Below, piece after piece: positions 1-4,990 of a DNA stretch of 8,067 bases. The number at the start of each line of letters is the position of its first letter. The first letter of the stretch is position 1. The position numbers and the translations under genes are program-made. The DNA lies in assembly GCF_938039205.1 (NCBI RefSeq), contig NZ_CALHVM010000057.1, positions 1 through 8,067 of the forward strand. Reading direction: 5' to 3'. Under the pieces are notes generated by a model, which was given only the letters and a program-made list of their open reading frames with translations, made no database searches and was not told where the DNA came from. The stretch comes from an uncultured Campylobacter sp. Its GTDB lineage: Bacteria; Campylobacterota; Campylobacteria; Campylobacterales; Campylobacteraceae.

Positions 1-87
1 GCTATTTACGGTGGGTATTCCTACTATATAGCCTGCGGAACAAAAATTTTGCGAAATTTTGGAAAAGCGCTTGTGAGACGAGCCGCC

Positions 88-219
88 CAAATAAAATAAA
101 GGCGAAGTATTTTGAGATGATTTTTGGGGTTTTGAAGTTAAAATTTGACGAAGATAAGGCATGTAGCCTATCGAGTCAAATTTTAACAAAATCCACAAAA
201 AGCGCTCAAAAGACAAGCC
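88..219 (-). terminator. Long imperfect hairpin with T-rich tail, likely flgH terminator
   Basis: Read on the minus strand just after the flgH stop, this segment folds into a long interrupted stem. A perfect 13-bp pair, GTTAAAATTTGAC at 137-149 against GTCAAATTTTAAC at 175-187, forms the core. The core is extended outward by TTTTGAG (110-116) with CTCAAAA (205-211) and by GGC (101-103) with GCC (217-219). It is extended inward by GATAAGGC (153-160) with GCCTATC (166-172), which closes a five-base loop with one bulge. On the minus strand the stem is followed at once by a T-rich run (complement of 89-100). Hairpin plus T-tract directly downstream of flgH suggests an intrinsic terminator. The length of about 119 nt is unusual for one, so a structured 3' UTR, a small RNA or a decayed mobile palindrome are alternatives. 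Confidence 0.5.
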
Positions 220-241
220 ATCTAGCTAAGCATAAAAAAGC

Positions 242-943
242 TTAAAAAGGCCAGATCGCCTCCATAAGCTTTGTCCCCCACGGCTTCCTCGTCGCCCTAT
301 CCACGTCGCCTTCGGTTTTATATAAGATCTTGGCGTCGGCGATGTAGCGCGAGTCGATCTCGTTGGCGTTTGAGATGTCGTACGGACGGATCACGCCGCT
401 AAGCTGCATGATCTGCTTTTCGCCGTTTATGAGCAGCTCGCGCGAGCCTTCGATAAAGTAGTTGCCGTTTTCTAGCACCTTGATGATGCGTGCCGAGATC
501 GTAGTAGTAAAGGCCTCTGCGCGCACGCTAGATCCAGCTCCCGTAAATTCGTTTTTCGTGCCCGCGCTAAAGCCGATATCGCCGGCTTTGTTTAGCTGAG
601 TAGCTAGCGTCGATAGCGGCGCGGAGCCTGCAGTAAATATCCCTCCACCAAGGTTTATCGTGCTGTTTTTACTCGTGTCGTGCTTGCCGCTGGAGCTTTG
701 GTTGGCGCGCTCGCTGATAACGACGGTTACGATATCGTTTACGTTCATCGCCTTGCGGTCGGCAAAAAGCGGGTTGTCGCCGCGACCAAAAAGACTGCCC
801 GCGTTTGGTTGGTTATTGACCTGTTTGGCAGGAAGCTGCTCGACGTAAACGGGCGGCTTCATATCTATGCGAGGGTCGGCACTAGGTAAACACCCGCTCA
901 AAAACGCTGCTGCAAGGGCGCAAAAGTAAATATTTTTTCTCAC
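242..943 (-). CDS. flgH: Flagellar L-ring protein FlgH (lipoprotein)
   Basis: FlgH forms the L ring of the flagellar basal body in the outer membrane, where with the P ring it acts as the bushing for the rotating rod. The 233-residue product has the family's usual length. It opens with a short basic and hydrophobic signal and a lipobox LSGC, with lipidated Cys18, as FlgH needs for outer-membrane anchoring. Typical family stretches are GSLF (49-52), NVNDIVTVVI (67-76), the QIMQLSGVIRP region (177-187) and the C-terminal GTKLMEAIWPF. The start is GTG, since no ATG lies nearby. It is supported by AAGG (complement of 950-953) six bases upstream and by the lipoprotein signal beginning there. The gene is divergent from pta and appears to have its own sigma-54 promoter. 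It looks intact, and no other flagellar gene is in the window. Confidence 0.97.
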   Translation of the reverse strand: MRKNIYFCALAAAFLSGCLPSADPRIDMKPPVYVEQLPAKQVNNQPNAGSLFGRGDNPLFADRKAMNVNDIVTVVISERANQSSSGKHDTSKNSTINLGGGIFTAGSAPLSTLATQLNKAGDIGFSAGTKNEFTGAGSSVRAEAFTTTISARIIKVLENGNYFIEGSRELLINGEKQIMQLSGVIRPYDISNANEIDSRYIADAKILYKTEGDVDRATRKPWGTKLMEAIWPF

Positions 944-971
944 GTTTTACCTTAAAGTGAAAATTTTACGA

Positions 972-977
972 TAAAAT
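972..977 (+). promoter_or_regulatory. Candidate sigma-70 -10 box for pta-ackA
   Basis: TAAAAT lies 28 bases before the pta start codon, which would put transcription start near 984 and give a leader of about 22 nt. Campylobacter vegetative promoters depend mainly on the -10 element and usually lack a clear -35, and none is seen here. The AT-rich surroundings make a chance match possible. Confidence 0.4.
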
Positions 978-979
978 AA

Positions 980-994
980 GCAAATCAAGTTCCA
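980..994 (-). promoter_or_regulatory. Sigma-54 (RpoN) promoter of flgH
   Basis: On the minus strand the bases read TGGAAC-TTGAT-TTGC. They match the sigma-54 consensus TGGCAC-N5-TTGC at 9 of the 10 defined positions, with the invariant GG (-24) and GC (-12) and the canonical 10 bp between them. Counting 12 bases from the GC puts transcription start near 968 and gives flgH a leader of about 25 nt containing its AAGG ribosome binding site. Rod, ring and hook genes are RpoN-dependent in Campylobacter, so motif, distance and target gene agree. The element sits inside the predicted 5' leader of pta and abuts the pta ribosome binding site. Confidence 0.82.
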
Positions 995-1005
995 AAAGGA
1001 AAATT

Positions 1006-2391
1006 ATGGCTAATTCCATCCTTGCGCTTGGCGCGAATTTTCAAGAAATTTACGAAATTATATCAACAAAATTTAAAAATGTAGCCGTTTTTGACCCCAT
1101 CAATGATTTTTATGGACGAGAAAATACCCAAAAGGCTTTTGAAAACGGCAGCGAGCGTGAGTTTTTTAAAAGCGCGATAAATGAATTTGACCGCCTGGCC
1201 GAGAGCGCTGATTTTGTACTCGTTAAACCCGCGCAAAGCATAGCAAATATCGGCGAAATAGAGCTAAATTTACAGATCGCTAGAAATTTAAACGTTCCGG
1301 TTTTTTGCCGCGAAAATTTGAGCTTTTTTACGCGAAACTCAAAGCTAATCGTAAGCGGAAATTTAGATGAAATTTTAAACGCAAAGCAAGATATCATCAC
1401 GCCTTTACGCTTTGAAAATTCGCTATTTAAACTTGCCGCAAGAGATAAAAAAACCGTCGTTTTGCCTGAAAGCGAAGACGAGCGGATACTAAGAGCGAGC
1501 GAAATTTTACTAAAAAGCGGCGCAGTAAATTTGATCCTTTTGGGCGACGAAAACGAGATTAAATTTGACGCGGAGAAGCTCGGGGTAAATTTAAGCGGCG
1601 CGAGATTTATAAATTTAGAAAAAAACGAGTACGCAGATCGCCTAACCACCGCGCTTTTTGAGGCTCGCAAAAGCAAGGGCGTAAGCATGGAGCAGGCTCG
1701 CGAACTCGTGCGAGATAGGACGTACTTTGCCACGATGCTGGTGCAAGAAGGGCTGGCAGATGCCATGGTGAGCGGCGCAAACACGACCACGGCACACACC
1801 ATCCGCCCAGCACTTCAGATCATCAAAACGCGCCCGGGTAGCCCGCTAGTTTCAAGCTCGTTTATAATGTGCTTTGCGGAAGAGATCCTGATCTACGCCG
1901 ACTGCGCGATAAATCCAAACCCGGATGCCCAGCAACTAGCGCAAATCGCTCTAGCCTCGGCTGATACGGCGCGCGCTTTTGGACTAGAACCACGAGTAGC
2001 GATGCTAAGCTACTCTAGCGGAGATAGCGGCAGCGGCGCTGATATCGATCTGGTTAGAAGCGCTGGCGAGATAGCGCACGATTTAGCCCCCGCCCTAAAA
2101 ATCGAAGCTCCCGTACAGTACGATGCGGCCATAGACCCCGTAGTAGCGCGCAAAAAGCTGCCAAACAGCGACGTAGCAGGCCGTGCGAATGTTTTTGTAT
2201 TTCCAAATTTAAACGCGGGTAATATCGGCTATAAAATCGCGCAAAGAAGCGCAAACTGCGTCGCCGTCGGACCGATCTTGCAAGGTCTAAAAAAGCCGGT
2301 AAACGACCTAAGCCGCGGATGCGGCGTGGGAGACGTCGTAAATACGGTCCTAATAAGCGCGATACAAGCCGCAAACGAAGGAGAAAAATAG
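1006..2391 (+). CDS. pta: Phosphate acetyltransferase
   Basis: Pta converts acetyl-CoA and phosphate to acetyl phosphate and CoA in the cytoplasm, the first step of acetate overflow; the reaction is reversible. Residues from about 135 to 458 form a full PTA_PTB catalytic domain. It contains LPESEDERIL (153-162), VSGANTTTAHTIRPALQIIKT (255-275), the substrate-site stretch YSSGDSGSGADIDLVR (336-351), FPNLNAGNIGYKIAQR (399-414) and GPILQGLKKPVNDLSRG (422-438). The first 130 or so residues are much shorter than the BioD-like plus DRTGG region of 714-residue enterobacterial Pta, and show no P-loop. They look like a reduced remnant of that region. The ATG has AAAAGGA five bases upstream. The stop codon overlaps the GTG of ackA by one base, so the two genes are almost certainly co-transcribed and translationally coupled. 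Confidence 0.97.
   Translation: MANSILALGANFQEIYEIISTKFKNVAVFDPINDFYGRENTQKAFENGSEREFFKSAINEFDRLAESADFVLVKPAQSIANIGEIELNLQIARNLNVPVFCRENLSFFTRNSKLIVSGNLDEILNAKQDIITPLRFENSLFKLAARDKKTVVLPESEDERILRASEILLKSGAVNLILLGDENEIKFDAEKLGVNLSGARFINLEKNEYADRLTTALFEARKSKGVSMEQARELVRDRTYFATMLVQEGLADAMVSGANTTTAHTIRPALQIIKTRPGSPLVSSSFIMCFAEEILIYADCAINPNPDAQQLAQIALASADTARAFGLEPRVAMLSYSSGDSGSGADIDLVRSAGEIAHDLAPALKIEAPVQYDAAIDPVVARKKLPNSDVAGRANVFVFPNLNAGNIGYKIAQRSANCVAVGPILQGLKKPVNDLSRGCGVGDVVNTVLISAIQAANEGEK
2378..2383 (+). promoter_or_regulatory. Ribosome binding site fixing the ackA start
   Basis: AAGGAG lies seven bases before the GTG at 2391, inside the last codons of pta. The open frame extends upstream to an ATG at 2319, but that would add 24 Arg/Lys-rich residues read from pta sequence. 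The strong site, and the match of the GTG-started protein to the acetate kinase N-terminus (MKILVLNSGSSS), place the true start at 2391. Confidence 0.85.
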
Positions 2392-3590
2392 TGAAAATTT
2401 TGGTTTTAAACTCAGGCAGCTCGTCGGTTAAATTTCAGCTTTTTGATATGGGCGACAACCGCGTCATCGCTAGCGGCCTAGTCGAAAAGATCGGCGAAGC
2501 AAGCTCCTATGCCAAGCTAAAAGACGTTAGCGCGGATAAAATTTACGAGGAGCGCGCGCCGCTAAAAGACCACCACGAGGGGCTTGAGGCGATGAGGCGA
2601 CTGTTTGTTAGCTCAAATATCCTGCATGATTTTAGCGAACTTGGCGGTATCGGACACCGCATCGTGCACGGCGGCGAGAGCTTTAGCGACTCGGCTCTAG
2701 TCACCCCTGACGTGATCGCCAAAATCGAGCAAAACTCCATGCTAGCACCCCTTCACAACCCAGGCCACCTAGCGGGTATAAAAAATGCTATGCATGAGAG
2801 TGGTAAAAAGGTGCCTCACGTCGTCGTTTTTGATACCGTGTTTCATCAAACTATCCCTGAGTACGCCTACCGCTACGCCCTACCATTTGATCTTTGTAAG
2901 AGGCTACACATCCGCAGATACGGCTTTCACGGCACCTCGCACCACTACGTCACCAAAAAAGCCGCTGAGCATCTAGGCGTGCCGTACGAGAAATTTAACG
3001 CCGTCTCGCTACATCTAGGCAACGGAGCCTCCGCCTGCGCCGTTCAAGGGGGCAAAAGCGTCGATACCTCGATGGGCTTAAGCCCGCTAGAAGGCCTCAT
3101 AATGGGCACTAGAAGCGGCGATATGGATCCTGCGGTGCTTACTTATCTTTTAAATTTAGGCGAGCTCGCGGCTGAGGGCATAGACGCGTTTTTAAACAAA
3201 AAAAGCGGGCTACTAGGCATCTGCGGCTCAAACGATATGCGCGAAGTGGTCGCCAAAATGCACGAAGGCGACGAGCGCGCGCATCTAGCATTTGAGATGT
3301 TTTGCTACCGTATTAAAAAGTATATCGGCGCGTATTACGCGGTTTTGGGCCGAGTGGATGCGGTTGTTTTCACCGGCGGCATCGGCGAAAACGCCCCGTA
3401 TAGCCGTGAGAAAATCTGCAACGACCTCACGCACATGGGTATCAAGATCGATCATGAGCTAAATTTTGCCGCAAGCGGCGGTATACGAGATCTCAGCGCC
3501 CCTGATGCGGCGGTAAAAACTCTCGTCGTGCCTACTAACGAGGAGCTAGAAATCGCGCTAGAAACAAAGCGGGTGATAGAAAATCTCTAA
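2391..3590 (+). CDS. ackA: Acetate kinase
   Basis: AckA transfers the phosphoryl group of acetyl phosphate to ADP, releasing acetate and ATP, and so completes the Pta-AckA route; it can also run in reverse to activate acetate. From the GTG at 2391 the protein is 399 residues, the normal family length. Visible ASKHA-fold motifs are NSGSSSVKF (7-15), GHRIVHGGE (88-96), FDTVFHQTIP (147-156), RRYGFHGTSH (175-184), LHLGNGAS (207-214), the MGTRSGDMDP stretch (238-247), FTGGIGENA (327-335) and PTNEE (381-385). Residues expected to act in catalysis or binding are present: Asn7, Arg89, Asp148, His180, Asn211, Arg241 and Glu384. Most of these fall at the same numbers as in the well-studied Methanosarcina enzyme. 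The start codon shares its G with the pta stop (TAGTG). A likely terminator begins about 20 bases after the stop. Confidence 0.98.
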   Translation: MKILVLNSGSSSVKFQLFDMGDNRVIASGLVEKIGEASSYAKLKDVSADKIYEERAPLKDHHEGLEAMRRLFVSSNILHDFSELGGIGHRIVHGGESFSDSALVTPDVIAKIEQNSMLAPLHNPGHLAGIKNAMHESGKKVPHVVVFDTVFHQTIPEYAYRYALPFDLCKRLHIRRYGFHGTSHHYVTKKAAEHLGVPYEKFNAVSLHLGNGASACAVQGGKSVDTSMGLSPLEGLIMGTRSGDMDPAVLTYLLNLGELAAEGIDAFLNKKSGLLGICGSNDMREVVAKMHEGDERAHLAFEMFCYRIKKYIGAYYAVLGRVDAVVFTGGIGENAPYSREKICNDLTHMGIKIDHELNFAASGGIRDLSAPDAAVKTLVVPTNEELEIALETKRVIENL

Positions 3591-3610
3591 ATTTGAGCTT
3601 TTGTCTGTGT

Positions 3611-3650
3611 GGCCTGCGCGGGAAGTAAGCTTGCGGCGGGCCTCTTTGAT
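3611..3650 (+). terminator. Likely intrinsic terminator of pta-ackA
   Basis: GGCCTGC (3611-3617) pairs with GCGGGCC (3636-3642), giving seven pairs including one G-T. The stem can continue inward past a bulge to close a small loop around AAGTAA. The T-rich TCTTTGATTT follows directly (3643-3652). A GC-rich stem plus a T-rich tail, 20 bases after the ackA stop, fits a rho-independent terminator, although the tail is not a pure T run. Confidence 0.5.
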
Positions 3651-3771
3651 TTAGCGAACTTTGCGACCTGCAAATTTGACGAGTTGCGCCAAGGCTCGGT
3701 CAAATTTGATCTTATAATTTACGCTCAAAAACGGCGGCAAAATTTGACTAGCCAAACCCCAAATTTGCTCC

Positions 3772-3788
3772 GAGTCAAAATTTGACTC
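3772..3788. repeat. 17-bp palindrome GAGTCAAA-A-TTTGACTC
   Basis: Two perfect 8-base arms flank a single A. It is the most symmetric member of the AAATTT cluster and has the form of a site for a dimeric DNA-binding protein. It lies 110 bases before the next start codon. No regulator can be named from the sequence. Confidence 0.4.
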
Positions 3789-3873
3789 TAAATCTCTCAA
3801 ATTTTAAAAATCCTCGCTCAAATTTACCCGACCAATTTACTTTATTTTAAGCCGCGCTCGGTCAAAATTTACG

Positions 3874-3879
3874 TAAAAT
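3874..3879 (+). promoter_or_regulatory. Possible -10 box for the DUF3137-type gene
   Basis: TAAAAT lies 18 bases before the ATG at 3898, which would give a very short leader of about 11 or 12 nt. In such AT-rich sequence the match is weak evidence. A second candidate, TATTTT, lies at 3843-3848. Confidence 0.22.
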
Positions 3880-3897
3880 TTAATCAAAAGCGACCAA

Positions 3898-4848
3898 ATG
3901 ACCCTTTCGCAAGCATTTTTATTAACCGTAAAAAAACAAAAAGAGTGCCGAGCTAGAATCGCGGTATCTCCGACAAGCGTTATTTTGGGCGTCGGCGTCA
4001 TAGCGCTGTTTCTTATCCTCGGAAATAGATTCGATAGCGATCAGCTCTCGTCATTTGGCTTTATGATGGTGTTTTTGCTTGTTTTTTCTCGTTATCTTTT
4101 TAAAATACTTAATCACATCGAAAAAGTAGAAAAAGCAAAAGAGGAATACAACGAATTTTATAAAGAGGTTTTCGCCCCCGCGCTCATCAAAGATATCGAC
4201 GAGAGCTTCACGTATAGCGCTTACGGCGGCATCTCGCAGAGCGAATTTTACGCGGCGGGGATTTATAGGCCGAGCATTTTTTATAGCGAAGATAGCGTAC
4301 GCGGCGTCTATAAAGGCGTCAAATTTAACCTGTGCGAGATTATTAGCCACGAGCGCGAATACCCGCGCGTAAATAACAAATACGTCGCCGCGTTCGTCCT
4401 GCTAAAGTATGCGTTTGACAAGTATTCGGACTTTAAAGGCAGCGTGCTAGTTTACGAATTTAATAAGAAATTTCGCAGAAAAACGGTCGCTGTGAGTAAG
4501 GATTTCAATACTAAATTTTTAGGCGACAAAGAGCTGCTCGACGACGTCAAATTTAATGAAAATTTTAGAGTTTTTACGACCGATAAGATAGAGGCTAGGT
4601 ACCTGCTCACGCCTGCGTTTATGGGCAAGCTAAATATGCTAAAAGCCTACAAAAACACGCTAAAATCGCCGAGTGCTGCCTTTATGGATAACAAATTTTA
4701 TCTATTTTGCTTTAGCAGGAGAAATTTTTTCGAGGGGCGGCTTTTTGATAAACTAGACATCGCCGAGGCTCGCCGCGAGCAAAGATACGTGAGGCAGATG
4801 CTTAGCGTCATCGACGAGCTAAATTTAAGTTTAGATATTTATAGGTAA
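3898..4848 (+). CDS. Predicted two-helix membrane protein, DUF3137-like
   Basis: The function is unknown. The 316-residue product has a short basic N-terminus, then two hydrophobic segments at about 27-42 and 50-70 separated by a short polar loop. A charged, probably helical stretch (about 71-90) leads into a soluble domain of about 225 residues, presumably cytoplasmic. The soluble part has the look of DUF3137 proteins: a YKGVKFNLCEI stretch (138-148), an FKGSVLVYEFNKKFRRKTV stretch (179-197), FRVFTTDKIEARYLLTP (223-239), and a late hydrophobic strand before FFEG (277-280). The family name is given from memory of its pattern and is not certain. The ATG is the first usable start after an in-frame stop at 3874. 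There is no good Shine-Dalgarno sequence before it, so initiation may be weak or from a short leader. The gene stands alone, convergent with the ttrA-like gene. Confidence 0.85.
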   Translation: MTLSQAFLLTVKKQKECRARIAVSPTSVILGVGVIALFLILGNRFDSDQLSSFGFMMVFLLVFSRYLFKILNHIEKVEKAKEEYNEFYKEVFAPALIKDIDESFTYSAYGGISQSEFYAAGIYRPSIFYSEDSVRGVYKGVKFNLCEIISHEREYPRVNNKYVAAFVLLKYAFDKYSDFKGSVLVYEFNKKFRRKTVAVSKDFNTKFLGDKELLDDVKFNENFRVFTTDKIEARYLLTPAFMGKLNMLKAYKNTLKSPSAAFMDNKFYLFCFSRRNFFEGRLFDKLDIAEARREQRYVRQMLSVIDELNLSLDIYR

Positions 4849-4852
4849 ATTT

Positions 4853-4899
4853 GCCTCAAATTTGCGCGGGTTGCCTTAAAAGTACTGCAAATTTGAGGC
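4853..4899. terminator. Inverted repeat between convergent genes, possible two-way terminator
   Basis: GCCTCAAATTTGC (4853-4865) and GCAAATTTGAGGC (4887-4899) are perfect 13-base complements around a 21-base loop. They lie four bases after the stop of the DUF3137-type gene and about 90 bases past the stop of the convergent reductase gene. Such a stem can end transcripts from both sides. No T-run follows on either strand, so classical intrinsic termination is not assured; the stem might instead protect 3' ends. The rest of 4849-4990 is non-coding and holds further AAATTT words. Confidence 0.4.
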
Positions 4900-4990
4900 C
4901 TCTCACGAATAAATTTACGCTACTTTAAATTTACCGCCGAAACGTCAAATTTAACGGTGACCCAGCTAAGCCAAGGCCGCCGCATTAAAT

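Larger units (their letters stand above)
3589..3881. repeat. Spacer dense in AAATTT-centred palindromes
   Basis: The roughly 300-bp gap between ackA and the next gene holds no plausible gene. By hand count it has ten exact AAATTT words, starting at 3589, 3672, 3702, 3740, 3761, 3778, 3799, 3820, 3865 and 3876. Most sit in a wider context close to GTCAAATTTGAC. An 11-base direct repeat GCTCGGTCAAA occurs at 3694-3704 and 3856-3866, both times leading into one of these words. The spacing is irregular, so this is not a CRISPR or a simple tandem array. The words are also RAATTY sites, the motif methylated by the CtsM methyltransferase that marks transformable DNA in C. jejuni. Whether that applies here is inference. 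Confidence 0.6.

Noticed and set aside
43..60. Short hairpin AAAATTT-TGCG-AAATTTT near the left edge as a terminator.
   Set aside because: The stem is only seven A-T pairs with no T-run after it; it is more simply two neighbouring AAATTT words.
1..245. Open stretches at the left edge: plus frame from the edge to a stop at 97-99, another plus frame from 3 to a stop at 243-245, and a minus frame from an ATG at 160-162 running off the edge.
   Set aside because: None has a credible ribosome binding site together with a recognisable protein pattern; the second and third run through the long hairpin. The first could be the true tail of a gene lying left of the window, but 32 codons without a motif are not enough to call it.
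1110..1802. 230-codon open frame antisense to pta.
   Set aside because: It lies wholly inside a well-supported gene, its product shows Ser-rich, low-information composition and no domain pattern, and such long antisense frames follow from the codon use of the real gene.
2319..2390. ATG at 2319 as the start of ackA.
   Set aside because: The extra 24 residues are Arg/Lys-rich read-through of pta in another frame. The GTG at 2391 has AAGGAG in the right place and gives the normal acetate kinase N-terminus and length.
3589..3881. The palindrome cluster as a CRISPR array or tandem repeat.
   Set aside because: The repeated unit is only 6 to 13 bases, spacing is irregular and there are no uniform spacers or cas genes.
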